A stretch of DNA of 64,000 nucleotides, taken from positions 1 to 64,000 of the forward strand of contig CAYUJU010000010.1 of NCBI GenBank assembly GCA_964445115.1, in the 5' to 3' direction. A program made the position numbers and the translations under genes. The notes below the pieces were generated by a model. That model did no database searches. It was given only the letters and a program-made list of their open reading frames with translations, and was not told the origin of the DNA. This document shows, piece after piece, positions 17,212 through 26,222 of the stretch. Source of the stretch: CAIJXJ01 sp964445115 (lineage in GTDB: Bacteria > Pseudomonadota > Gammaproteobacteria > Burkholderiales > Methylophilaceae). Each line of letters starts with the position of its first letter. The first letter of the stretch is position 1.

Positions 17212-19647
17212 CTAGCGCAAGCGCAACGCGTTCAGTACCACGACCAGCGAACTGGCCGACATGCCCAGAGCCGCCAACCAGGGCGAGATATACCCGGTTG
17301 CCGCAAACGGCAATACCAGCAAGTTGTAGCCCAGTGCCCAGGCAAAGTTCTGGCGAATGATACTGAGGCCGAAACGGCTGGTCGCCACGGCGTGGTCGAT
17401 TTCCAGCAAGCTCTCAGTCAACAGCACCACATCCCCCGTCGTCCGCGCCATCTGGGTGCCGCTCCCCATAGCGATTGACACTTGGGCACCCGCCAGCACC
17501 GGGGCATCGTTGATTCCGTCGCCAACCATGGCCACCACTTCCCCGCGGTCCTGGAGGGCACGCAGTGCGGCCAGCTTGCCTTCTGGCGTCAAACCGGCGT
17601 GCCAGTCGTCCACTCCGAGGGCACGTGCGTGGTAGGCCACGGCATCCACGGCGTCACCACTCATGATGCTGACACGCATGCCACGCTTCCTGAGCATGGA
17701 CACCATCTCCGCGGCTTGCGCACGCGGGGTATCGGCCAGCACAAAAGCCGCCAGCACTTGCTGCTCGTCGCACAACCAGACCACGGAAGCTCCTTGCGGA
17801 AGCTCCCGGTCCAGTTTGCACGCTGGAGTCAGCGCAGGATTCAACGCGGTACTGCCAATGCTGTAGCGCCGCCCCTCCACCGTCCCGGCCACGCCCTTCC
17901 CAGGCACGTTCTCGCTGAACGTCACGGGCAATAGATGCTGCCGATCCACTGCCTGCAGGAAACTTTGCGCCAGCGGATGCTCCGAGGCCTGCTCCAGGCT
18001 TGCTGCAAGCAACAGGCAACGTGCCTCGTTGTGGCTAGCGAAGGGGATAGTCTGCAACAGTGCTGGCTTGCCCAGGGTAAGGGTGCCGGTCTTGTCGAAC
18101 ACGAAATGCGTGACCTTGGCGAGCGTTTCTAAGGCATGGCCACGCGTCAGCAGCACGCCGCGCTTGACCAGATGCGAGCCTGCCGCGGCGAAGGCCGCCG
18201 GGGCGGCAAGGGACAAGGCACAGGGACAACTGACGACCAGCACGGCCAGCGTAATCTCGAAGACACGATTGCTGTCGACTCGCCACCATACCCACGCCAC
18301 GATCGCCACGAACACCAGCAAGGCATAAGTGAAATATTCCGCGATACGATCTGCGACTTGGGACAGTCTCGGTTTCTGTGCCTGGGCTCGGTCCAGCAGC
18401 CGCGCAATCCCGGCCAACACGGTGTCTTCCCCCACCCCGGTCACGCGGATACGCAACGGGCTTTCGTAGTTGACGCTGCCGGCATACACCAGATCACCGG
18501 GCCTCTTGGGTAAGGGCCGGCTCTCACCGGTCAGCAGCGATTCGTCGGCACTGCTTTCGCCCTGCACCACGATCCCGTCGGCGGCGATGGTCTCGCCCGG
18601 CTTGGCCAGGATCACGTCTTCCGTGGTCAGCTCGTGCACAGGAACCAGTGCCAGCGCCTCGTCCTTGCCGATGCGGTTGGCCATCGCCGGCACCAGACGC
18701 AGCAGGTTTTCCGCGGCTTCGACCGATTTCTCCCGGGCATTGCGCTCCAGAAAGCGTGTCGCCAGCAGGAAGAACACCAGCATGCTGATGGTGTCGTAGT
18801 ACACCACCCCATCCCCCAGCCAGGTGGTCCAGACACTGCCGACAAATCCGGTCAGTACCCCGAGCGAGATCGGGAAATCCATGTTGAGTTGCCCGCGCTT
18901 CATCGCACGCCAGGCGGACTGGTAGAAGGGAATAGCCGCATAAAGCACGGCAGGCACCGTCATCAACAGGCTGAACCAGCGCATCAGCTGTACCGTGGCG
19001 TGGTCCATGCCCGTCGCGGCCCCGGCGTACAGCGCCACGCCCAGCATCATGACCTGTCCCATCGAGATCCCGGCCACGGCCATGCGGCGGATATCGAGCT
19101 TGCGTCTGGCCTGTCGCAGTTCTTCCTGTTGCTGCGCGTTGAACGGGTGCGCCTGATAGCCCAACTTGCGGATTTCGGCCAGAATGGACGACAGCTTGAT
19201 GCGGCTGTCGTCCCAGGTCACGCGCGCCCGATGCGAGGCATAATTCACGGAAACTTGATGCACCCCGGGCAATTGCGCCAGATGGCGCTCGTTCAGCCAG
19301 ATGCAAGCCGCACAGGTAATCCCTTCGAGAATGAGCGAGGCCTGCTTGAGATGATCGGGCGAAGTCGAAACAAAGCTTTTCTGCACCTCGGAGTGGTCGT
19401 ACAGATCCAGCTTGCGCAGTTCGTCCGGGACAAGTGCATCCGCCGTTTTCGGAAGTTCGGTACGGTAGCGGTAATAATCTTCCAGACCGTTGTGGACGAT
19501 GGACTCAGCCACGGCCTGACAGCCTGGGCAGCACAAGTCATGCTCCTCGCCCAGCACCCGCACGCGAAACCGGCTGCCGGCGGGCACCGGCAAGCCGCAA
19601 TGAAAACAGTTGTCTTCCACGGCCTTACTTTTGGGGTTCTGGTTCAT
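17212..19647 (-). CDS. ccoI: cation-transporting P-type ATPase CcoI (cbb3 oxidase copper supply)
   Basis: P1B-type ATPase that exports copper to the periplasm for the CuB centre of cbb3 oxidase. 811 residues: N-terminal cysteine-rich module typical of FixI/CcoI (CFHC 14-17, CCPGC 39-43), heavy-metal-associated domain with CAAC 112-115, eight predicted TMs, the metal-passage CPC at 474-476, the phosphorylated D518 in DKTGTLT, and GDGINDAP near the end. Its start overlaps the upstream FixH-domain gene by 23 bases. Last gene of the cco assembly operon; no ccoS is found behind it. Confidence 0.95.
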   Translation of the reverse strand: MNQNPKSKAVEDNCFHCGLPVPAGSRFRVRVLGEEHDLCCPGCQAVAESIVHNGLEDYYRYRTELPKTADALVPDELRKLDLYDHSEVQKSFVSTSPDHLKQASLILEGITCAACIWLNERHLAQLPGVHQVSVNYASHRARVTWDDSRIKLSSILAEIRKLGYQAHPFNAQQQEELRQARRKLDIRRMAVAGISMGQVMMLGVALYAGAATGMDHATVQLMRWFSLLMTVPAVLYAAIPFYQSAWRAMKRGQLNMDFPISLGVLTGFVGSVWTTWLGDGVVYYDTISMLVFFLLATRFLERNAREKSVEAAENLLRLVPAMANRIGKDEALALVPVHELTTEDVILAKPGETIAADGIVVQGESSADESLLTGESRPLPKRPGDLVYAGSVNYESPLRIRVTGVGEDTVLAGIARLLDRAQAQKPRLSQVADRIAEYFTYALLVFVAIVAWVWWRVDSNRVFEITLAVLVVSCPCALSLAAPAAFAAAGSHLVKRGVLLTRGHALETLAKVTHFVFDKTGTLTLGKPALLQTIPFASHNEARCLLLAASLEQASEHPLAQSFLQAVDRQHLLPVTFSENVPGKGVAGTVEGRRYSIGSTALNPALTPACKLDRELPQGASVVWLCDEQQVLAAFVLADTPRAQAAEMVSMLRKRGMRVSIMSGDAVDAVAYHARALGVDDWHAGLTPEGKLAALRALQDRGEVVAMVGDGINDAPVLAGAQVSIAMGSGTQMARTTGDVVLLTESLLEIDHAVATSRFGLSIIRQNFAWALGYNLLVLPFAATGYISPWLAALGMSASSLVVVLNALRLR

Positions 19648-20425
19648 CCACGAACAGCGAACGGTTCATCTGGAACACATCTTCGCCACGCGTCACGTTG
19701 ACCTTGAGCAACCAGCGGCCGGGGTTTGGCAACGTCAGTGTCGTACCGTACAGACCGTCGGCTTCCGGCTTCAGCATCAAGTGCTGGTCGTCCTTGCTGT
19801 TCGCCATGCGCCAGACGATCAGTTCCACCTGATCCGCGACGACCTCCTGCCCCTCAGCATCACGCACCCGCATCTTCACCGCAACTTCCGTGCCGCTGCG
19901 CATGCCTTCCAGCCCGTCGATCTCAACCTTCCAGCCCAGATTGCGCTGCTCTTCCACCCGCTTCATGTGCTGCTCGTATAGCTTGTTGCGATCATGCGGA
20001 ATCACGCCAGGAAACGCCGTGTGCAGGCGCTGGTTCTCCGGGTTGGGCAGGAACCAGCTGGAGAATTTGTCCGGCAGACCATGGCTGGAGACCGACAACA
20101 GGATGGCGTTGAATACCACCAGCAATCCGAAGAATATCGCGATCGCCTTGGGTGCCCAGTGCATCTTCCCCCGCCCCCCCTGACGCACCGCACCAAAAAT
20201 TCCCAGCACGGCCGCAGTCGCCATGAACACCGCCAGATGGATCGCCAGCATGTCACCCCCCTGCCAGTGCACCATGCTGTATCCGAGATAGGCCATGAAC
20301 GGTAACGCCCCGCCCAGAATGCCGCTCCAGTAATGAGACAACCCTACGCGGCGCGCGAGCATGAACAAACCCGCCACGGCCAGCAATCCGCCGAACAGGG
20401 TTTCGGTCGTCGTCAATTCCAGCAT
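19625..20425 (-). CDS. FixH/CcoH-domain protein with extra N-terminal membrane domain
   Basis: 266 residues, longer than the usual FixH of about 150-180. The C-terminal part fits FixH: a TM anchor (about 120-138) followed by a periplasmic beta domain (about 165-260, GTEVAVKMRV..., ending RGEDVFQMNRSLF). Before it lie three more hydrophobic segments (about 10-27, 31-53 and 61-83). It sits between ccoG and ccoI, exactly the FixH position, with a 1-base gap to ccoG and a 23-base overlap with ccoI. A role in cbb3 assembly or stability is inferred. Confidence 0.82.
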   Translation of the reverse strand: MLELTTTETLFGGLLAVAGLFMLARRVGLSHYWSGILGGALPFMAYLGYSMVHWQGGDMLAIHLAVFMATAAVLGIFGAVRQGGRGKMHWAPKAIAIFFGLLVVFNAILLSVSSHGLPDKFSSWFLPNPENQRLHTAFPGVIPHDRNKLYEQHMKRVEEQRNLGWKVEIDGLEGMRSGTEVAVKMRVRDAEGQEVVADQVELIVWRMANSKDDQHLMLKPEADGLYGTTLTLPNPGRWLLKVNVTRGEDVFQMNRSLFVDEPEPQK

Positions 20426-20426
20426 C

Positions 20427-21863
20427 TCAATGTCCCTCTTTCTTGGCGGAGAAGTTCACCTTGCGCACCACCTGTTCCGCCGGATTCGACAGTGGTGTAA
20501 CGACGAACTCGAGCTCATGTTGATGTTCTGCCAATTCATGCTCAAGGTCGACTTTCGCGTTCAGGTTCAGATCCTTGCCGGGTCGCACTCGAATTTCCGG
20601 TAACGGTCCGAGGTCGAGCGCCGAGGCAGGGACGCCCTTCACTTCGATGCTGAAGTGCTCCTCGTGTTCCGTCTTGTTGACGATGTGGATTTGATAGCGG
20701 TTGCGGATCCTTTCGTCTGACAACTCCACGAACAATGGCTGCCGGACCTGCTGCACCCGCACCTCAACCGAGGTCCGATGTGTGAGACCCCAGCCAAGCC
20801 AGCCAAGTGCAACCACAAGTGCCAGTCCGTAACCCATGACCTTAGGATTCTTCCAGTGTAGCTGCGGCGTTTTCGGTTGATCACTGTGCAAGTTGGCATC
20901 CGAATCGTAGCGGATCAATCCTTGCGGATAGCCTACCGAATCCATGATGTTGTTGCAGGCATCAATACACAGCCCGCAGGAAATACACTGATACTGCGTC
21001 CCCTTGCGAATGTCGATCCCGGTCGGGCACACCTGTACGCAAAAGCCGCAGTCGACGCAATCGCCATGTCCTTGCGCCTGCCGCTCTTCTCGCGTCTTCA
21101 GTCCGGCCTTGGTGATCGTACGACCAGCAGCCCCTTCCCCTCGGCGCGCGTCATAGTTGACGTACAACGTATCCTTTTCGTACATCACGCTCTGGAAGCG
21201 CGCGTACGGGCAGAAATGCAGGCAAATCTGTTCGCGTGCGATACCGCCGCAGAAATAGGTCGTCAGCGTCAGGATCAAGACCGTGAAATAAGCAGCATAT
21301 GCAGCCTGGCCGGTAAAAAAGTCCAGCAACAACTGCGGTGCATATGTGAAATAGGCGGCAAACGTGAACCCGGTCCAAAATGAAATCAGGATCATCAGGA
21401 AGTGCGAACCGCCGATTTTCAGGGTCTTTTCCACATTCCACGGCTGCTTGCGCAAGCGCAAACGGGCCGGACGTTCCCCCTGAATCCAGTGTTCGATCAT
21501 GATGAACAGGTCTGACCAGATCGTCTGGAAACAGAAATAGCCACACCACGCCCGACCAACCAGTCCAGTCACGAAGAACAGCAGCGCCGCTGCCAGGAAC
21601 AGCAGCATGGACATCCAGAAGATATCCTGTGGATACGACACGAGATCAAAGATGAAAAACCGCTTGCTTACCAGATCGAACATCACCGCCTGGTTGGCTG
21701 CGCTGACGCGTTCCCAGGGCAGCCAAGGCAGCAGGAAATATACTGCAAACGCCACGACCAACACGGCGGTCTTGAAGTTGCGGAACTTGCCCTTGACCGA
21801 TCGCGTGTGGATCGGGATATGTTTCTGGTACAGCATGGAGGGGTCAATGTTGTGCTCGGACAT
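20427..21863 (-). CDS. ccoG: cytochrome c oxidase accessory protein CcoG (FixG)
   Basis: Membrane-bound iron-sulfur protein implicated in copper reduction and handling for cbb3 oxidase assembly. 478 residues: about five TMs, two 4Fe-4S motifs (C269, C272, C275, C279 and C293, C296, C299, C303), and a C-terminal periplasmic immunoglobulin-like domain (about 365-470). Starts the ccoG-fixH-ccoI unit, separated from ccoP by a terminator and a spacer of about 190 bases. Confidence 0.95.
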   Translation of the reverse strand: MSEHNIDPSMLYQKHIPIHTRSVKGKFRNFKTAVLVVAFAVYFLLPWLPWERVSAANQAVMFDLVSKRFFIFDLVSYPQDIFWMSMLLFLAAALLFFVTGLVGRAWCGYFCFQTIWSDLFIMIEHWIQGERPARLRLRKQPWNVEKTLKIGGSHFLMILISFWTGFTFAAYFTYAPQLLLDFFTGQAAYAAYFTVLILTLTTYFCGGIAREQICLHFCPYARFQSVMYEKDTLYVNYDARRGEGAAGRTITKAGLKTREERQAQGHGDCVDCGFCVQVCPTGIDIRKGTQYQCISCGLCIDACNNIMDSVGYPQGLIRYDSDANLHSDQPKTPQLHWKNPKVMGYGLALVVALGWLGWGLTHRTSVEVRVQQVRQPLFVELSDERIRNRYQIHIVNKTEHEEHFSIEVKGVPASALDLGPLPEIRVRPGKDLNLNAKVDLEHELAEHQHELEFVVTPLSNPAEQVVRKVNFSAKKEGH

Positions 21864-21991
21864 GCTATTCGTGACTCTACATTGGTAAAACGACAGGATA
21901 ACGCATGACGCTCTTGCGAGACCATTTCAGCAATTCACGAAACTACGCTTTTGACTGAAATTGGCGCAAGGACTGACGTCACGCCAAAGAC

Positions 21992-22020
21992 AAAGGCCCA
22001 CGACAAGTGCGTGGGCCTTT
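21992..22020 (-). terminator. terminator after ccoNOQP
   Basis: Perfect 11-bp stem (21992-22002 with 22010-22020) with a 7-base loop. On the minus strand the 3' side carries T-rich sequence. It lies 30 bases beyond the ccoP stop, separating structural from assembly genes. Confidence 0.75.
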
Positions 22021-22050
22021 GATGAATTACCGCCTTACTTCAGGGACAAC

Positions 22051-22980
22051 TTACTGCCCGCCACCCAGCGTATCGTGGACGTACAGGGTCAGCACCTTGA
22101 TCTGTTCAGACTTCAGACGACCTGCCCATGCCGGCATCTTGCCACGGCTCATGCCCTCGGACACGATCTTCTGAACTTCAGCCACCTTGCCGGCCGCGTC
22201 GGTGTGCGCCGGAACGTTAGCCCACAGCCAGCTCTTGTCAGTCAGGTTGGCAGAACCCATGGCCTGGATCCCCTTGGCATCCGGACCGTGACACACGGCG
22301 CATCCGCCTTCGGTTTCAAACACGGCCTTGCCAGCTTCGGCAGCCGCCGCGTCATGCGGCTCGCCAGACAGACTCAGGACATAGTTGGCCACCTGAGTGA
22401 TCTTTTCGTCCGGCAGTACACCCTTGAACGCCGGCATCACGCCATTGCGACCGTTCATCAACGTTTCGTTGATCTTGTCGTAGGTGCCGCCATACATCCA
22501 GATGTCGTCAGTCAGGTTCGGGGAGAAAGTCACCTTACCCACGCCACCAGCCTGGTGACAAGGTGCGCAGTTATCCTTGAACAGCGTCGCGCCGGCAGAA
22601 TTCACGAACTGCATCAACTCGGCATCCTTGGAAACCGCGTCGTACGGCGCAGCCGCCACCTTGTCGAACCATTGCTTCTGTTCGGCATTGTGCGCGTTCA
22701 TCTCGGCCATCAGTTTGGAACGCATGTTCCAGTGCGTGGTCTTCTGCTCTTCGGAGCCATCCACCTTCTTGGCCGTGTAAGTAATGGTGTTACCCACGCC
22801 CTTGGTGTAATCGTGACCGATCGGCCATGCCGGATACATGATCCAGTAGATGATCGAGAACACGACGGTGATGTAGAACGTCCACACCCACCACATCGGC
22901 AGCGGATTAGTGAGCTCCTGCAGGGTTTCATCCCACACGTGCCCGGTAGTTACAACGGATTTAGCTTTATCCTGAGTCAT
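22051..22980 (-). CDS. ccoP: cbb3-type cytochrome c oxidase subunit III (diheme)
   Basis: Membrane-anchored diheme cytochrome c that passes electrons to CcoO/CcoN. 309 residues: one main hydrophobic span near 29-53, then two class I cytochrome c domains with heme motifs CAPCH at 138-142 and CAVCH at 227-231. Follows ccoQ by 12 bases. Confidence 0.97.
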   Translation of the reverse strand: MTQDKAKSVVTTGHVWDETLQELTNPLPMWWVWTFYITVVFSIIYWIMYPAWPIGHDYTKGVGNTITYTAKKVDGSEEQKTTHWNMRSKLMAEMNAHNAEQKQWFDKVAAAPYDAVSKDAELMQFVNSAGATLFKDNCAPCHQAGGVGKVTFSPNLTDDIWMYGGTYDKINETLMNGRNGVMPAFKGVLPDEKITQVANYVLSLSGEPHDAAAAEAGKAVFETEGGCAVCHGPDAKGIQAMGSANLTDKSWLWANVPAHTDAAGKVAEVQKIVSEGMSRGKMPAWAGRLKSEQIKVLTLYVHDTLGGGQ

Positions 22981-22992
22981 GATTGTGCTTCC

Positions 22993-23160
22993 TTATTTAT
23001 CCTCATCCAGGAGTGGAATGTTCTTGTGCTCCTCCAACCGCTGACCGCGCTTCCCATTACCGTAAAGGTAGTAGAGGATGCCGCAGAACACGCTGAAGAA
23101 AATCACCAATGCCAGCGGCTTGGTATTTTCAAACTTGGTAAACCACAAGAGCCATTCCAT
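22993..23160 (-). CDS. ccoQ: cbb3-type cytochrome oxidase subunit CcoQ
   Basis: A 55-residue single-span protein in the invariant CcoQ position between ccoO and ccoP. It starts MEWLLWFTKFENTKPLALVI, has one TM (about 15-33) and ends in a charged cytosolic tail (LEEHKNIPLLDEDK). ATG at 23160 follows the ccoO stop by 12 bases. CcoQ helps stabilise CcoP in the complex. Confidence 0.92.
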   Translation of the reverse strand: MEWLLWFTKFENTKPLALVIFFSVFCGILYYLYGNGKRGQRLEEHKNIPLLDEDK

Positions 23161-23172
23161 TGACCGGGTTCC

Positions 23173-23925
23173 TTAGCGGAATTTGGCGAAATAGTCGTCG
23201 TCGAACTGCTTGAAGTCGACCATCGTGCCCAGCACTTGCAGATATGCAACCAGAGCGTCCATTTCTGTGACGTCATCCTTGTTGTTGTCGTAATTGCCTG
23301 CTTGCGCTTGAGCGACCAGGTTCTTCTCGGCATCCGGGATGTGCAGGGTCTTGGCGACCTCTTCACCGAACTGTTGCACGTTGCGGTCATACTCGGCCTG
23401 GCTCATGGAGTAAGGCACACCGGTCGTACGCAGCGCCTTCAGACGCAACGTCAGATCGGAGGTATCCAGCTTGGTGGACAGCAGCCACGGATAGTTCGGC
23501 ATCACCGATTCCGGCACCATGGAACGCGGAGCAACCAAGTGCTGGACGTGCCAGTCATTGGAGTACTTGCCGCCCACGCGCGCCAGGTCAGGCCCCGTAC
23601 GCTTGGAACCCCACTGGAACGGATGGTCATACTTCGACTCGGCCGCCAGAGAGTAATGGCCATAACGCAGGGCCTCGTCACGGAAAGGACGAATCATCTG
23701 CGAGTGGCACAGGTAACAACCTTCACGGATGTAGATATCGCGACCGCGCTGTTCCAGTGGGGTGTAAGGACGCACCATGTCCTTGCCATCGGCCGTCTTG
23801 ACGACTTCCACCGTATCCTTGATGAAGAACAGTGGCACGACCTCCACGAGACCGCCGGCACTGATGGCCAGCATGGTCAGCACCAGCAGCCAACCAGCGT
23901 TACGTTCAATTTTATCGTGTTTCAT
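23173..23925 (-). CDS. ccoO: cbb3-type cytochrome c oxidase subunit II (monoheme)
   Basis: Monoheme cytochrome c subunit anchored by one N-terminal TM (about 12-34). 250 residues with heme motif CYLCH at 70-74 and the conserved EGCYLCHSQMIRPFRDEALRYG block. The second axial ligand methionine is probably in the SVMPNYPW segment. Lies 27 bases downstream of ccoN. Confidence 0.97.
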   Translation of the reverse strand: MKHDKIERNAGWLLVLTMLAISAGGLVEVVPLFFIKDTVEVVKTADGKDMVRPYTPLEQRGRDIYIREGCYLCHSQMIRPFRDEALRYGHYSLAAESKYDHPFQWGSKRTGPDLARVGGKYSNDWHVQHLVAPRSMVPESVMPNYPWLLSTKLDTSDLTLRLKALRTTGVPYSMSQAEYDRNVQQFGEEVAKTLHIPDAEKNLVAQAQAGNYDNNKDDVTEMDALVAYLQVLGTMVDFKQFDDDYFAKFR

Positions 23926-23952
23926 TTATAGCTCCCGTATTCCAATCGCCGG

Positions 23953-25389
23953 TTAAGCAGCAGCCGTTGCGACGTTGGTCGCTTCGGTATTGCCCTGCTT
24001 GATGGTCTTGTACATGTTGTAGCACATCAACACCATACCGGTCAGGAAGAATGCGCCACCCAGTGCACGCATCGCGTAGAACGGATGCATTGCAGCCACG
24101 GATTCAGCAAACGAGTACTGCAGGTTGCCAAAGTCATCGAATGCACGCCACATCAGACCCTGCATGATGCCGGAGATCCACATCGCGGTGATGTACAGCA
24201 GCACGCCGATCGTAGCCAGCCAGAAGTGCACATTGATCAAGCGCAGGCTGTAAACCTGTGTATTCCACAGACGCGGGATCAGGTGGTACAGGGAACCGAA
24301 GGAAATCATCGCCACCCAGCCCAGCGCACCGGAGTGCACGTGGCCCACGGTCCAGTCCGTGTAGTGAGACAGCGCGTTCACGTCCTTCAGTGACATCATC
24401 GGACCTTCGAAGGTGGACATGCCGTAGAACGACAAGGCCACGATCAGGAAACGCATGATCGGGTCGGTGCGCAGCTTGTCCCATGCACCGGACAGGGTCA
24501 TGATGCCGTTGATCATACCGCCCCAGGACGGCAGCAGCAGCATGATGGAGAAGGTCGCAGCCAGCGTAGATGTCCAGTCAGGAATCGCGGTCCAGTGCAG
24601 GTGGTGCGCACCGGCCCACATGTACATGAAAGACAGGGCCCAGAAGTGCACGATGGACAGACGGTAGGAATACACCGGCCTGCCAGCCTGCTTCGGCACG
24701 AAGTAGTACATCATGCCCAAGAAGGCTGCAGTCAGGAAGAAGCCCACTGCATTGTGCCCATACCACCACTGCGTCATCGCATCCTGAGCGCCGGAGAACA
24801 GGCTGTAGGACTTGATGGAGAACAGGTCAATCGGCACCGCCAGATTATTGAAGGTATGCAGCAGCGCGGTCGCGAGAATAAAGGAGAGGTAGAACCAGTT
24901 GGCCACGTAGATGTGTGGCTGCTTGCGGTTCATCAGGGTGCCGACGAAGATGGCCAGGTAAGCCACCCACACCACTTCGATCAGCAGGTCGATCGGCCAT
25001 TCCATTTCGGCGTATTCACGACCTTGGGAATGCCCCATCACGTCGCCAAGCGCGGCCAGCACGATCACGGCTTGCCAACCCCAGAACGTGAAGTTCGCCA
25101 GACCATTGCCCCACAAACGGGTCTGACAGGTACGTTGCACCACATAGTAGGAGGTGGCGAACAGCGCGCTACCACCGAAACCGAAAATCACGGCACCGGT
25201 ATGCACCGGACGCAGACGACCGAACGTGATGTACGGAATATCGAAATTAAGGAACGGAAACGCCAGTTCGGAAGCGATATACACCCCCACCAGCATCCCC
25301 ACTGCGCCCCATACCAGGGTCATGATAGTGAACTTACGGACAATATCGTAGTTATATTGCTCGCTCGTCACAACGCTCGCCGTAGCCAT
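23953..25389 (-). CDS. ccoN: cbb3-type cytochrome c oxidase subunit I
   Basis: Catalytic heme-copper subunit with twelve TMs that reduces O2 with high affinity under low oxygen. 478 residues; the cbb3-type active-site segments YGHNAVGFFLTAAFLGMMYYF and MWAGAHHLHWTAIPDW are present, as is the heme-ligand HVHSGALGW. Strong RBS (GGGAGG, 6 bases before ATG). First gene of ccoNOQP, indicating microaerobic respiration. Confidence 0.98.
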   Translation of the reverse strand: MATASVVTSEQYNYDIVRKFTIMTLVWGAVGMLVGVYIASELAFPFLNFDIPYITFGRLRPVHTGAVIFGFGGSALFATSYYVVQRTCQTRLWGNGLANFTFWGWQAVIVLAALGDVMGHSQGREYAEMEWPIDLLIEVVWVAYLAIFVGTLMNRKQPHIYVANWFYLSFILATALLHTFNNLAVPIDLFSIKSYSLFSGAQDAMTQWWYGHNAVGFFLTAAFLGMMYYFVPKQAGRPVYSYRLSIVHFWALSFMYMWAGAHHLHWTAIPDWTSTLAATFSIMLLLPSWGGMINGIMTLSGAWDKLRTDPIMRFLIVALSFYGMSTFEGPMMSLKDVNALSHYTDWTVGHVHSGALGWVAMISFGSLYHLIPRLWNTQVYSLRLINVHFWLATIGVLLYITAMWISGIMQGLMWRAFDDFGNLQYSFAESVAAMHPFYAMRALGGAFFLTGMVLMCYNMYKTIKQGNTEATNVATAAA

Positions 25390-25437
25390 TGTTACCTCCC
25401 GTTTATACCAAAAAGTCGTGGTGCAACATCATAACAC

Positions 25438-25492
25438 GCGACGAAATGTCGCACCCCATGCCGAAGTATATTCCGCAACCCGTAATGCGACA
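25438..25492. promoter_or_regulatory. repeated TGTCGC/GCGACA elements upstream of ccoN
   Basis: The 144-base ccoN-SCO spacer holds a short perfect palindrome (25438-25452, arms GCGAC/GTCGC, loop of 5) and a further inverted pair TGTCGCA (25447-25453) and TGCGACA (25486-25492). They lie about 50-100 bases upstream of the ccoN start, so they could be operator half-sites. No full FNR/Anr consensus (TTGAT-N4-ATCAA) is present. The regulator is unknown. Confidence 0.3.
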
Positions 25493-25533
25493 AGTCTGTC
25501 TTGATTAAAAACCCGAATTTATTCGTGGCATTT

Positions 25534-26118
25534 TTACTCGGCCACCAAAATGCCTAAATCATGCGCAATATCCGCCGGTTTCTGGCCATGATTCAGGTAA
25601 ATCCGGGGCACCCCCTGCTTGTCGAACACGGTCACCCCCGCCGTGTGGTCGATGGTGTATCGACTACGCCCCGAGGACTCCACCTTCTTGTAGTACACCT
25701 TGAATCGCGCAGCAGTTTCCGCCGTCACCTCCGGGCTTGCATACAACCCCAAAAATGCCGGATCAAACGCCGGCACGTATTGTGCCAGCACCTCCTGTCG
25801 ATCACGCTCGGGGTCCAGCGTGACGAACAGCACCTGCACCTGACGCCCCGCCTCCCCCATCAGTTTCACCCCTCGCGCCATATCAGCCAGCGCCGTCGGA
25901 CAAACGTCCGGACAATGGGTGTACCCGAAAAAGATCGCGACCACCTTGCCCCGAAAATCCTGCAACCGGCGTGGCTGACCATGATGATCGGTCAAATTGA
26001 AACGCCCATCCAGCGCACCCGCCTGCAGCGGCACACCGACAAAGGCAGGCGTGTCGGACGACTGCCGCACACACCCGCAGAGACAAAACGCCAACAGCAG
26101 CACAGCGAAATCACGCAT
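25534..26118 (-). CDS. SCO1/SenC-type copper chaperone (lipoprotein)
   Basis: Thioredoxin-fold copper chaperone used in cytochrome oxidase maturation. 194 residues: lipoprotein signal ending LCGC (C16 would be lipidated), copper-binding CPDVC at 69-73 and the distal histidine in TIDHTAG (about 150). The ATG at 26118 gives a standard signal; an upstream in-frame start at 26166 would lie inside the preceding terminator. Located just upstream of ccoN on the same strand, consistent with an oxidase role. Confidence 0.93.
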   Translation of the reverse strand: MRDFAVLLLAFCLCGCVRQSSDTPAFVGVPLQAGALDGRFNLTDHHGQPRRLQDFRGKVVAIFFGYTHCPDVCPTALADMARGVKLMGEAGRQVQVLFVTLDPERDRQEVLAQYVPAFDPAFLGLYASPEVTAETAARFKVYYKKVESSGRSRYTIDHTAGVTVFDKQGVPRIYLNHGQKPADIAHDLGILVAE

Positions 26119-26151
26119 CAGCCCATCGCACCCCAAAGCACCAAATAAAAA

Positions 26152-26180
26152 CCCCCTTCCCGGCAATCCGGAGAAGGGGG
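26152..26180 (-). terminator. terminator after ompW
   Basis: Stem CCCCCTTC/GAAGGGGG (26152-26159 with 26173-26180) with an inner CCGG pairing. On the minus strand it is followed by GTTTTTATTT. Confidence 0.85.
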
Positions 26181-26222
26181 CATGGCAATCACGATAATTG
26201 CCGAGTCAAACGCGGGCTTGAG

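Noticed and set aside
25501..25514. TTGAT followed by AAACC upstream of ccoN as an FNR box
   Set aside because: Only one half-site matches; the second half is absent.
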